A DNA stretch of 63,520 nucleotides, taken from contig PLOR01000097.1 in the NCBI GenBank assembly GCA_003142185.1, positions 1 through 63,520 of the forward strand, written 5' to 3'. The stretch is from Bryobacterales bacterium. GTDB taxonomy: Bacteria; Acidobacteriota; Terriglobia; Bryobacterales; Bryobacteraceae. This document shows, piece by piece, positions 1 through 6,931 of this stretch; within the stretch, counting starts at the first letter, position 1, and each line of letters opens with the position of its first letter. The position numbers were made by a program, and so were the translations under genes. The notes below the pieces were generated by a model. That model had not been told where the DNA came from. It did no database searches and was given only the letters and a program-made list of their open reading frames with translations.

Positions 1-347
1 TTTCTGAGGCTCCCGCGTCTGGAACGTCGCGCTAGCGACGACAAGCGCTGACGTGGGAGTTCAACTCGGAAGGGACTGTCGCGGCTCGCGCAACCGCCCT
101 GGCTACCTCCCCCGAGATTTGCCAGGATGGCTGCGCTTGCCGCCTGATGGGTCTTATTGTTTGTATCGCGAGCGGCGCCTGCCGCGCTAGCGGGAATTGG
201 GCGCGGGAAGTCCTTTTCAACAAGTTTCTTGGGCAAGCGGATGTTGCAGTTACCCGGCGCGGCATGTGGCAAAGTTGTGTATAAAACGCGCCGTATCGAA
301 ATGTTTCTGCAAGCCGGACGAAGCGCACGCGCGGCGCGCGCGGCGTT
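1..347. other. No gene recognised at the window edge
   Basis: Downstream flank of the aminotransferase gene. Short open frames exist on both strands, but their translations are rich in Arg and Ala, resemble no family and lack ribosome binding sites. I see no RNA gene or clear terminator here. Confidence 0.5.
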
Positions 348-1484
348 TCAGGCCATCACTTTCAGGAAGGCAGCTTTGAATTTCGCCATTTCCTCGGCCG
401 TGCCCACCGTCACGCGCACGTGCGTGGGCCAGCTTGGCCAGACCCGCCCGATGTAGACTTTTTCTTTGCGCATCGCCATGACGATGTCCAAGCCCGGCTG
501 ACCGACATCGACCATGAAACAGTTGGAGACCGAAGGCACGAATGGGAACTTGTGCTGGGCGAGAAACGAGAAGACGTCGGAACGCACGTCGCCGATCTTC
601 TTGCGCCGCTCCGGCACGACAGTTTTGGATTCGAGGCTGGCCGAGGCCGCCACCATTCCGGTGATCGGCATCATCCCGGCGCTGAACCCCGCCAGCTTTT
701 CGATCAGGTCCGGCCGCGCCAGCGCCGCGCCGGCGCGCAAACCAGCCATGCCGTAGATCTTGGAAAACGTGCGCAGCACGATCAAGTCTTTATCCGCCGC
801 CACCAGGTCCGTGTTGAACGGCGCGCCGGCGATGTGGGTATACGCTTCATCGACCATCACCACGGCGCCACTCGGCTTGTTCGCGACCAGCCACTCGATG
901 TCCGCCTTCGGCGTCAGCGTTCCGGTCGGATTATTGGGATTGCAGACGTAGATGAGGCCGGCATCGGCGACCGCCGCCATGGCCTTCACGTCGTGCGCAT
1001 AGTCCTTGGTCAGCGGAACGCGCGCCACCTTGGCGCCGATGAAATGGGCCGCGCGTTCGCCGGCTTCGTAACCAGGATCCGCGGTGACGAACGCTTTGTT
1101 TGGCGAGGTGAACGCGAGCACGGCCTGGTGCAGGGGCGCGCTCGATCCGGCGTAGATCCGCACGTAGCTCGGCTTCAGTTGTTCCTGTTGGGCGAGAATT
1201 GCCGCCAGCCGATCGGTTTCGCCGTATAAATAACGGCCGCCTTGCGAGATGATGTTGGCTACCGCCTCGCGGGCTTCCGGGCAAGGGCCGAGAGGATTCT
1301 CGTTGGCGTTGATCATCACCGCATCCGTCGGCGCGTTCTCGATTTTGGAGAACTGCGCCAGCGCCGGTTCGTTATAGAACGGAAGGCTGGACCCGGCTGC
1401 CAACAGAGTGGCCAGGCGCCCAAAACTCCGGCGCGAAAACCCGCGCTCCTCAAATTGCCTTTTTTCGAGTTTGGTCAGTTGCAC
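348..1484 (-). CDS. Tat-exported class I/II aminotransferase, histidinol-phosphate aminotransferase-like
   Basis: PLP-dependent aminotransferase of fold type I, about 378 residues. Visible hallmarks: NANENPLGP near residues 59-67, NPNNPTG at 182-188, DEAY at 212-215, and SKIYGMAGLR with the PLP lysine at about 242, all typical of HisC-like enzymes. The N-terminus carries a twin-arginine signal (SRRSFGRLA, residues 17-25, hydrophobic stretch, then ALAQ), so the enzyme is predicted to be folded and exported. The start is taken as GTG at 1484 because AAGGAGG lies 6 nt upstream; an ATG 69 nt further upstream has no such site. No histidine-biosynthesis genes adjoin it, so a HisC role in histidine synthesis is doubtful; the substrate is unknown. 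Family assignment is secure, function is not. Confidence 0.85.
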   Translation of the reverse strand: MQLTKLEKRQFEERGFSRRSFGRLATLLAAGSSLPFYNEPALAQFSKIENAPTDAVMINANENPLGPCPEAREAVANIISQGGRYLYGETDRLAAILAQQEQLKPSYVRIYAGSSAPLHQAVLAFTSPNKAFVTADPGYEAGERAAHFIGAKVARVPLTKDYAHDVKAMAAVADAGLIYVCNPNNPTGTLTPKADIEWLVANKPSGAVVMVDEAYTHIAGAPFNTDLVAADKDLIVLRTFSKIYGMAGLRAGAALARPDLIEKLAGFSAGMMPITGMVAASASLESKTVVPERRKKIGDVRSDVFSFLAQHKFPFVPSVSNCFMVDVGQPGLDIVMAMRKEKVYIGRVWPSWPTHVRVTVGTAEEMAKFKAAFLKVMA

Positions 1485-2051
1485 GTCGGACCTCCTTTTT
1501 GCGAGATGGCCGGGGCCAGGAAAGTTTGAGACGCAGCCAAGCGGCAAGTCCACCGCCGCCCCCGGTGGCCCAGCAGCTCCCGTGGCGAACGAGATGTTTT
1601 GTTATGATACCGCGCCGCGACCGTCCGGCGTCATTGTAAAAGAGGTGCGAACCGGCAGGCAACGCGCTCGAAAACAATAGCGCGAGAAGGAGGAGGTTCC
1701 AGCGGAGTGCGCAGAAAAGGAATGAGGGCGGTCACGCGCGAAGCATGAAACTGGGAAATCGCTGATGCCGGTCATCATTATGCGCTTCTGGCGCTGCGCC
1801 GAAAACCATCTGGCTCGGCTTGTTCCGACCGTTCAGAACTTCCCGCACTACCGTTCATGCACCGCGAATGAGGCCGCCCTCACCGTAGTCCGGTTCTATT
1901 ATTGGCACCTCCCGCCAGCCCGCGAGGGCTGACTCCCTAGACGGCGTCGAAATCAACAAACCGGCGTGATTCCATCTACATAATCACTCCAGTTGGTATT
2001 CTTGTCAATAGCTATCGCGGTACTGCGCGTTTGGAATTTACACCTAGCCCG
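1485..2051. other. 567-bp intergenic region, no convincing gene
   Basis: Upstream flank of the leftward aminotransferase gene and of the rightward gene at 2052. Open frames here are short and look like none of the families known to me. TTGTCA at 2002-2007 could be a -35 box for the rightward gene, but I cannot place a matching -10. No tRNA or riboswitch-like structure was recognised. Confidence 0.4.
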
Positions 2052-2456
2052 ATGTGGCGAATAGGACTATTTTCGAAAAAGCCGGCGCCTCTCCATGGTG
2101 TGCCCGCGACGCGGCGCGTGAAGCGCTACGCAGCCGACAGCGGCTACGTGTACGAATACTTCTATGAAGGCCACCGCCAGTGGTGCGACGGGCAGAGCCG
2201 CGGTCTGGAGTTCGAGTTTCGCGTGTCGTCGGGCCGCGCGCAATGGCTGCCGGCGGCGGTGGTGATAGCCGACGACGCGTTGGCAGCCTGGCAAGCGGCC
2301 CACGGCTTTGCGCTGACTTCCACCGAGCGATACGCCATCGCAAAGCTGGCGCTGTTCCAAACTTTCGACGGCCTGGCCGCGCCGCCGGAGAGAGCCGTGG
2401 AGGTTCGCGTATCCACCGCCGACGCCGAAGCGTTCGCCGATCGATTGGACCTGTAG
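2052..2456 (+). CDS. Conserved-looking hypothetical protein, 134 aa
   Basis: Not recognised as a named family. The translation begins MWRIGLFSKKPAPLHGVP and is acidic and balanced in composition, with a YVYEYFYEGHRQW segment near residue 35 and no signal peptide or membrane segment. It looks cytosolic. An in-frame TTG at 2031 would add seven residues; ATG at 2052 is preferred because conserved-looking sequence begins there. It stands alone, 62 bp before the small RHH gene pair. Coding status is supported by length and amino-acid composition only. Confidence 0.55.
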   Translation: MWRIGLFSKKPAPLHGVPATRRVKRYAADSGYVYEYFYEGHRQWCDGQSRGLEFEFRVSSGRAQWLPAAVVIADDALAAWQAAHGFALTSTERYAIAKLALFQTFDGLAAPPERAVEVRVSTADAEAFADRLDL

Positions 2457-2518
2457 CCGCGCGCAGTCCTACTGACCCACACTGCACCACACTGGTGGAC
2501 GGCGCGTACAATGGGAAT

Positions 2519-2827
2519 ATGACGACACGAACGAAGACGGCGCGCGCCCTCAAGCCGAAGAGCGTGCGCCAAAGCGTCACCATCCCCGCACCGCTGGCCG
2601 CTGCAGTGCGCCGCGTGGCGAAACAGCGTCACCTCACCATGAGCCGCGCTCTGGTATCCCTGGCCGAACGTGGCGCCCGCGCCGAGCTCGATGCCAAAGA
2701 GAATCTCAAGGCCGCCTACAAGCGGTTCATGGACGAGGAGGAGCCCGCTCGCAAGAATGAGGCCGGGAAGGATCTTGTTCGCGCGGTCTTTGGGAAGGAC
2801 GCGATTGCCGAAAATACGGTTTTCTGA
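2519..2827 (+). CDS. Ribbon-helix-helix-type small protein, antitoxin-like
   Basis: A 102-residue basic-then-acidic protein. Residues 16-48 (VRQSVTIPAPLAAAVRRVAK and following) fit the strand-helix-helix pattern of RHH DNA-binding domains, with a tail rich in Lys, Glu and Arg that resembles the toxin-binding tails of RHH antitoxins. The next gene overlaps its 3' end by 23 nt in another frame, the usual layout of a type II toxin-antitoxin pair. ATG at 2519 is chosen over longer in-frame openings because those run antiparallel through the preceding gene. The role as an autoregulating antitoxin is inferred from fold and layout, not from a named family. Confidence 0.6.
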   Translation: MTTRTKTARALKPKSVRQSVTIPAPLAAAVRRVAKQRHLTMSRALVSLAERGARAELDAKENLKAAYKRFMDEEEPARKNEAGKDLVRAVFGKDAIAENTVF

Positions 2828-3050
2828 CCTCCCTCACGGTCTCTGGCAACATCTGCTCGATCGGGTCCAGGAGCGCGAGATCACGCTCGGCGATCTGAAA
2901 CGGCTGCAAGAGTGGGTCAAGTCCGAACCGTTCGCGCCTGATGGCGACTGGCACAAGGACTTCGGCTCGTTCAAACTGTGCGGCTCAGGCGAGTATCCGA
3001 AAACGACCCTCACGAAGGGCATGGCAGCGTTCGGGAAACGGGTCGAGTAG
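2805..3050 (+). CDS. Small basic protein, putative partner (toxin candidate) of the RHH protein
   Basis: An 81-residue protein beginning at TTG 2805, with GGAAGGA five nt upstream inside the preceding gene. The sequence contains an LPHGLWQHLLDRVQERE helix, an APDGDWHKDFGSFKLC stretch and GEYPKTTL. I recall similar short proteins paired with RHH antitoxins (motif Pro-Asp-Gly-x-Trp-x-Lys-Asp-Phe-Gly-Ser-Phe), but cannot attach a family name. The overlap with the upstream gene suggests translational coupling. It may be a ribonuclease-like toxin or simply a partner subunit; no catalytic motif is certain. Confidence 0.55.
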   Translation: MPKIRFSDLPHGLWQHLLDRVQEREITLGDLKRLQEWVKSEPFAPDGDWHKDFGSFKLCGSGEYPKTTLTKGMAAFGKRVE

Positions 3051-3103
3051 CGGCGCGATCCGCCGGTGCGGCACCAACGCCGGGCGCTCCGGCCTCCTCA
3101 CGG

Positions 3104-3109
3104 TATAAT
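3104..3109 (+). promoter_or_regulatory. -10 box of the tRNA-Leu promoter
   Basis: Perfect TATAAT, ending 14 nt before the mature tRNA 5' end. The -35 region (around 3081-3086) is a poor match. Confidence 0.6.
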
Positions 3110-3123
3110 TGCAGCTAGCTTCC

Positions 3124-3210
3124 GCGGATGTGGCGAAATTGGCAGACGCGCTGGATTTAGGTTCCAGTTCCCGCAAGGGAGTGTAGGTTCAAGTCCTATC
3201 ATCCGCACCA
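3124..3210 (+). tRNA. tRNA-Leu (anticodon UAG)
   Basis: An 87-nt tRNA with encoded CCA. The acceptor stem pairs GCGGATG (3124-3130) with CATCCGC (3200-3206). The anticodon arm CTGGA-TTTAGGT-TCCAG gives anticodon UAG, and the T arm contains GGTTCAAGTCC. A long variable arm (CCCGCAAGGG type) identifies a class II tRNA, as expected for leucine. It is preceded by a consensus -10 box. tRNA genes are common integration sites; I saw no second copy of its 3' end in the window. Confidence 0.97.
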
Positions 3211-3239
3211 CGAGAATCGCGAGTATTACCACACCCAAA

Positions 3240-3707
3240 TTGATCGGGGCCTTCGGCCTCCTGGTTTCCGCGACGCTGTGCCAGGTTCCGGCGACGTTGG
3301 TTGTTCACGGCGTCGGCGGCACCAGCGCGACGCTCTCCGTTGCCGACCTTTCGAAGATGCCGCAGCAGACCGTGAAGGTCGCGGATCACGGAACCCCGGC
3401 CACGTTTGAGGGCGTCGTGCTAACGGACGTGCTTGCCAAAGTCGATCTGCCGACGGGCGAGAAGTTTCACCGCACAGCGGCGTCCTACTACCTGCTGGTG
3501 GAAGCCAAGGACGGCTACCGCGCGACATTCGCATGGCCGGAACTGGATGCGATCTTCATGGACAAATCGGTGTATGTGGTCACCATGCGGGACGGCAAGC
3601 CGCTTTCGGAGATGGAAGGACCGTTTCGTTTGGTGGCGCCGGGTGAGAAGAGGGCCGCCAGGTGGGTCCGGCAGGTGACGGCGCTCAGCATCCGGCAAGC
3701 GAATTGA
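3240..3707 (+). CDS. Exported molybdopterin-binding-like domain protein without the Mo-ligating cysteine
   Basis: About 155 residues: a hydrophobic N-terminus (GAFGLLVSATLC) followed by a compact domain of the sulfite-oxidase molybdopterin-binding type (VHGVGGTSATLSVADLSKMP; EGVVLTDVLAKV; GKPLSEMEGPFRLVAPGEKRAARWVRQV). The only cysteine lies in the signal region, so the cysteine that ligates molybdenum in true sulfite oxidases is missing and catalysis is unlikely. The start is uncertain: TTG at 3240 is the first usual start codon after the tRNA and has no ribosome binding site. It could be co-transcribed with the tRNA or could have lost its original start. Confidence 0.6.
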   Translation: MIGAFGLLVSATLCQVPATLVVHGVGGTSATLSVADLSKMPQQTVKVADHGTPATFEGVVLTDVLAKVDLPTGEKFHRTAASYYLLVEAKDGYRATFAWPELDAIFMDKSVYVVTMRDGKPLSEMEGPFRLVAPGEKRAARWVRQVTALSIRQAN

Positions 3708-3762
3708 GGCGCTCTCAACCCGAAATGTCTCTCCCGCGAGTGCAGAGGCATACTCGAAGGGC

Positions 3763-3768
3763 TATGAT
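3763..3768 (+). promoter_or_regulatory. -10-like box just before the first MNT gene
   Basis: TATGAT, 8 nt before the ATG at 3777. Transcription would begin at or within a base or two of the start codon, i.e. a leaderless message. No strong -35 box and no Shine-Dalgarno sequence are seen. Confidence 0.4.
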
Positions 3769-3776
3769 GAGATCGA

Positions 3777-4097
3777 ATGGGCCTCGATGACACATTGCTC
3801 GGGGAAATCGTACGTCGCGTTCTGAGCGTTGCGCGACCCGATACAATCATTCTGTTCGGCTCCGCAGCTACCGGGCAGATGACGAAAGACAGCGATATCG
3901 ACCTGTTGATCGTTGAGCCATCGCCGGATAATACCCATGAGCGAAGCGTTCAGATTCGGCGAGCGCTCGGGGACATTGGTTACCCGATCGACGTGCTGGT
4001 GATGCGCACGGAGCGGTTCGAGCGAACCAAAGGCATTGTCGGCGGCATTGCCTATCCTGCAGCCAAGTACGGCCGTGTGCTTTATGCAGCCGCCTGA
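3777..4097 (+). CDS. MNT-type nucleotidyltransferase, antitoxin of a HEPN/MNT pair (MntA-like)
   Basis: 106 residues of the minimal nucleotidyltransferase fold. The motif GSAATGQ followed by DSDIDLL (Gly-Ser...Asp-x-Asp) provides the nucleotide- and metal-binding residues. In characterised HEPN/MNT systems the MNT protein inactivates the HEPN ribonuclease, by AMPylation in MntA-HepT. The following HEPN gene overlaps by 14 nt, so the two are coupled. The pair is apparently intact. Antitoxin role follows from family knowledge; AMPylating activity here is inferred. Confidence 0.85.
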   Translation: MGLDDTLLGEIVRRVLSVARPDTIILFGSAATGQMTKDSDIDLLIVEPSPDNTHERSVQIRRALGDIGYPIDVLVMRTERFERTKGIVGGIAYPAAKYGRVLYAAA

Positions 4098-4509
4098 TCC
4101 GGACACCTTATTGGTGTTGCGCGAGTGGATCGAGAGAGCCGACGCCGATTTGCACGTTGCAGAGCAGTTAGCAGCCGAGGCTGCGCGCGATCTCAGGGTT
4201 CGCGAAATCGTCGGATTCCATTGTCAGCAGGCCGCTGAAAAGTATCTCAAAGCTCTCCTCACCCGCTACCAGATCGAGTTTCCGAAAACCCACGACCTCC
4301 GGGTTCTGCTCGACCTCACAGATGGGATCGATCCGCGCTGGGCGGTTGCGATGCGTGAGGCGGATTGGCTGAGCCCATTCGGCGTCAAAGTCCGCTATCC
4401 GGGCGACACGCCTGAAATGCTCCTGGGAGACGAGCAGAAGGCCCTCGATCTCGCGCGCACGGTTAAGCGCGGTGTGTCCTCAATTCTCGACGCTTCCTTT
4501 GGGCCGTAA
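4084..4509 (+). CDS. HEPN-domain protein, putative ribonuclease toxin of the first HEPN/MNT pair
   Basis: 141 residues starting at ATG 4084 inside the end of the MNT gene. An all-helical HEPN domain is recognised by REIVGFHCQQAAEKYLKALL, which holds the Arg-x(5)-His (R-x4-6-H) catalytic motif and the family-typical QQAAEKYLKA, then KTHDLRVLLDL. This is the longer HEPN type (PF05168-like), different from the DUF86/HepT type of the second pair nearby. Such proteins usually act as metal-independent RNases on tRNA or mRNA. The extended tail (SPFGVKVRYPGD) is also family-typical. Confidence 0.85.
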   Translation: MQPPDPDTLLVLREWIERADADLHVAEQLAAEAARDLRVREIVGFHCQQAAEKYLKALLTRYQIEFPKTHDLRVLLDLTDGIDPRWAVAMREADWLSPFGVKVRYPGDTPEMLLGDEQKALDLARTVKRGVSSILDASFGP

Positions 4510-4620
4510 ATGACATGACTTGCGAGCGCCGAACTGCCGGCTGCCATAGGTGCGAACTCGCCGAATCTCAGGATTCGGAAGATCGCTGGCTTCATCGATT
4601 CCATTCTGCTGGCCGGACGA

Positions 4621-4626
4621 TACAAT
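4621..4626 (+). promoter_or_regulatory. -10-like box just before the second MNT gene
   Basis: TACAAT, ending 9 nt before the ATG at 4636, again leaving almost no room for a leader. A weak TTCCAT around 4599-4604 lies 16 nt upstream. Confidence 0.4.
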
Positions 4627-4635
4627 AGTGGATGA

Positions 4636-4926
4636 ATGAGCGCCAGTCAGCGCATAAGGGAGCATCGCGACGAAATCCTGCGGGTGGCCGCGCGGCACGG
4701 CGCGGGCAATGTCCGGCTTTTCGGCTCGGTGGCTCGCGGGGAGGACACGCCCGAAAGCGATGTGGATCTCCTCGTCGACGTGACCGGCGATACAACACCG
4801 TGGTTTCCGGGTAGCCTGGTCGCCGACCTCGAAGAACTTCTGGGACAGCCAGTGCAGGTGGTAATTCGCCGCTCGCTGAGCCCCTTAATCCGCGACGCCG
4901 TTCTTCGGGAAGCCGTGCCGTTGTGA
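4636..4926 (+). CDS. MNT-type nucleotidyltransferase, antitoxin of the second HEPN/MNT pair (MntA-like)
   Basis: 96 residues with a textbook MntA core: LFGSVARGEDTPESDVDLLV, containing Gly-Ser-x-Ala-Arg-Gly and Asp-Val-Asp. The C-terminal part (LEELLGQPVQVVIRRSLSPL) matches the usual end of these proteins. The next gene begins with GTG overlapping the stop codon by 4 nt. The ATG at 4636 is preferred; an ATG at 4632 is in a different frame. The antitoxin is intact although its partner is broken, which could mean it is now free-standing or acts on another HEPN protein, such as the one at 4084. Confidence 0.88.
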   Translation: MSASQRIREHRDEILRVAARHGAGNVRLFGSVARGEDTPESDVDLLVDVTGDTTPWFPGSLVADLEELLGQPVQVVIRRSLSPLIRDAVLREAVPL

Positions 4927-5268
4927 AAGCCCAGCGCGCGTATGTCGAGCATGTCATCGAGTGCATTCGCAGAATCAGGGAGGATTCCGGACAGGGCCGG
5001 GACGCTGTCTTTCTCTCGCATACGCTTCAGGACGCAATTGTTCGCAACCTTCAGGTTCTTTGCGAGTCGACGCAGCGGATTGACTCCGCGCACAAGGAGA
5101 GGCATCCCCGAGATCAATTGGATGTCAATAGCTGGCATGCGAAATGTTCTGGTCCACGACTACTTTGAAGTGGACTTTGAGACGGTCTGGCTAGTCGTCG
5201 CCCGCGATCTCCCACCGCTCGAGACGGCGATGCGCGCGATCCTGGTGGCTTTGGATCAACTGGGTTGA
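4923..5268 (+). pseudogene. Frameshifted HepT-like (DUF86) HEPN toxin gene
   Basis: Two frames together make one HepT protein. The first frame (GTG 4923 on) gives YVEHVIECIRRIREDSG and HTLQDAIVRNLQVLCEST, then runs into unrelated residues and stops at 5168. The second gives EINWMSIAGMRNVLVHDYF and VARDLPPLETAMRAIL up to 5268. The switch is best placed in the CCCC run at 5106-5109: removing one C restores HPEINWMSIAGMRN. The catalytic Arg-x4-His (RNVLVH) and following Tyr are downstream of the lesion, so the toxin is dead unless the shift is a sequencing error or is recoded. Start overlap with the MNT gene (GTGA) shows the ancestral operon. Confidence 0.85.
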
Positions 5269-5352
5269 GCGCAATGCTGGTCGCTTTAATGGTGCCCAGA
5301 AAAAGCCGAGATGACTCTCGGCTCAGCAGGCCGGACGGCCCGCGCCACGACG

Positions 5353-5580
5353 CTATTCCTGCATCGGCATCTGGTGCTCGATGTCGCGCCAGGCGCTGAT
5401 TTTGAGACGGCGGCAAACCCAACACAGCGGCTCGTCGGAGCCATCGGCGGTCTCAGCCCCGCAGACGGAGCATTTCCCGGCCAGCTTCTTCAGGCTGTCC
5501 ACGGATACGGCTTGGCGGGCCAGCTCCAGCAATTCCGCGGGAACCACCTGGTCGGATTTTGGGGTCACTTTACGTCGCAT
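5353..5580 (-). CDS. Small zinc-ribbon protein, 75 aa
   Basis: Not a named family. The middle contains CSVC (about residues 37-40) and, 14 residues on, CWVC, a four-cysteine arrangement expected to bind one zinc. The N-terminal 30 residues are helical and basic (ELLELARQAVSVDSLKKL). No signal peptide, so presumably cytosolic. No strong ribosome binding site precedes the ATG. It lies on the opposite strand to its left neighbours and 96 bp from another small zinc-ribbon gene in the same direction. Confidence 0.5.
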   Translation of the reverse strand: MRRKVTPKSDQVVPAELLELARQAVSVDSLKKLAGKCSVCGAETADGSDEPLCWVCRRLKISAWRDIEHQMPMQE

Positions 5581-5676
5581 GGCGTCCCCGTGCTGATCCC
5601 ACTATGGCAGAAACCGCCCAGAGGGACAAGCTGATTCTCGGCTAGCTCGTACTAAGCGGCCTAATAGCCAATCTTT

Positions 5677-5859
5677 TCAAGCAGCTTCCGGAATCTGCAC
5701 AATCACCGCAACCTCCAGCGAAGATTGGCAACGCGGGCAGCGCTCGCCCGCCACGACCCGGGCGCGTTTGCCTCGCAAATCAAGCTCAGCCGGAACCGTA
5801 TGGGTGCAAATCGGGCAGAAGACCTGCCCTGACGTGTGGCTTTCAACAAGTGCTTTCAT
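5677..5859 (-). CDS. Small zinc-ribbon protein, 60 aa
   Basis: A 60-residue protein with CPIC near residues 15-18 and CPRC near 41-44 separated by a beta-rich stretch, a classic zinc ribbon. Start ATG 5859 has GAGGGG eight nt upstream. It diverges from the DUF3467 gene, with a 110-bp shared upstream region. Function unknown; many such proteins are nucleic-acid or protein-binding adaptors. Confidence 0.55.
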   Translation of the reverse strand: MKALVESHTSGQVFCPICTHTVPAELDLRGKRARVVAGERCPRCQSSLEVAVIVQIPEAA

Positions 5860-5969
5860 GACGAATTCCCCTCAATCCATCGGACGCACCGGACGGGCCG
5901 AAGGTTCGGAAACATTCGTTAAGATTCTTAAATCCCCTCCCGCAGGACGAGTGCTACGCTGAAAAGACG

Positions 5970-6260
5970 ATGACTCCAGCGCCTCCTAAGATTCAATTGA
6001 TTCAGTCGCCCGAATACCGCGAGAACTACGCCAACAGTGTCCAGGTACGGGTGAACCTGTGGGACTTTTTTCTGCTGTTCGGCCGCGTCAGCCAAACGTC
6101 GCCGGACAACGTGGCCATACACAATTTTCAAGGCATCTACGTCAGCCCGCAGCAGGCCAAGGCGGTGCTCAATGTCCTGCAGCAGAACGTCACCCAGTAT
6201 GAAAGCGCGTTCGGTGAAATCAAGCTCGAGCCGCAGGCTGGCGCCGGCGTGGTGCAGTAG
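5970..6260 (+). CDS. DUF3467 family protein
   Basis: 96 residues matching the DUF3467 pattern: YRENYANSVQVRVNLWDFFLLFG, then a hydrophobic IYVSPQQAKAVLNVLQQNV and a YESAFGEIKL end. This family is a small cytosolic protein of unknown function found in many bacteria. Downstream, 23 bp away in the same direction, is an uncharacterised 178-residue gene. A TACGCT at 5955-5960 is 9 nt before the start and could be a -10 box. Confidence 0.8.
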   Translation: MTPAPPKIQLIQSPEYRENYANSVQVRVNLWDFFLLFGRVSQTSPDNVAIHNFQGIYVSPQQAKAVLNVLQQNVTQYESAFGEIKLEPQAGAGVVQ

Positions 6261-6283
6261 CGCATCTGAGGCGGCTTGTTGAA

Positions 6284-6820
6284 GTGAGTTCCGAACGCGA
6301 CATCCTCGAATCACTGGACCAGGCGGCGCGCGCGCCGCGGGCGGCGACGTTCTTGTCCGCCTTGGTGGAAGACGTCGCCTCCGTCCTCAAGCGCGATCCC
6401 GCCACACGGCTGGCATGGCGCACCGTGCCGCTAGATATCTACGCACCGCTTCCCGCTGGCATCGCTTCCAGTTGGGTCTTCGTCCTCCGCGCCCGTAGTT
6501 CCTCAGGCGCCGAACGGCATCCCAATAGCATTCAGCGCGTCATGTCATACCAGGGCTGGGCAGACATGCGGACGTGGAGCGGCGAACGCTGGGTTTCAAA
6601 CCACTTGCGCAGCGATCCCGACGAGAAAGTGGAAAATCGATGGCTATCGATTCCGGCCAATAGGTGGCACCGGCCGGCGATGGCGGATGCGGATTGGGCC
6701 GTAGTCTCCTTTCATACCGCATCAGACGCCGAGTTGATCGAGGAACTGCCGCTCGACGATGAGCACCCGGACCGAGGCTGCCGCGCCGCCGAAGTCTATG
6801 CCGGCCGTCAGGCGCGCTAG
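6284..6820 (+). CDS. Hypothetical protein, 178 aa, cupin-like stress protein candidate
   Basis: Starts at GTG 6284. The protein has a helical N-terminus (DILESLDQAARAPRAATFL), a central beta-rich part with SSWVFVLRA, ERHPNSIQRVMSYQG and RWVSNHLRSD, then WHRPAMADADWAVVSFHTA and an acidic end. The histidines and beta pattern (ERHPN..., WHRP..., VVSFHT) suggest a cupin fold, but I do not recognise a named family. No signal peptide. It probably forms a unit with the DUF3467 gene, 23 bp upstream. Confidence 0.6.
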   Translation: MSSERDILESLDQAARAPRAATFLSALVEDVASVLKRDPATRLAWRTVPLDIYAPLPAGIASSWVFVLRARSSSGAERHPNSIQRVMSYQGWADMRTWSGERWVSNHLRSDPDEKVENRWLSIPANRWHRPAMADADWAVVSFHTASDAELIEELPLDDEHPDRGCRAAEVYAGRQAR

Positions 6821-6931
6821 CCCCGGGGTGCCGCGGCCGCGGCCCTTCAGAAATCCTAAACGGAATGTTTAACACCTTAATCGGTCTGCTTATCCGTAAT
6901 CTTGATACCATGTTGCTTCCGGAGAAGTGTA

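Noticed and set aside
3124-3210. tRNA-Leu as integration site for a mobile island
   Set aside because: No duplicate of its 3' end and no integrase or transposase found in the window; only the cluster of small TA genes hints at it.
3066-3239. Extension of the molybdopterin-like gene through the tRNA
   Set aside because: It would encode protein from the tRNA sequence itself; the tRNA structure is complete, so coding there is not credible.
4632-4814. Alternative start just upstream of the second MNT gene in another frame
   Set aside because: Translation is Arg-rich and does not contain the MNT motif, which lies in the frame starting at 4636.
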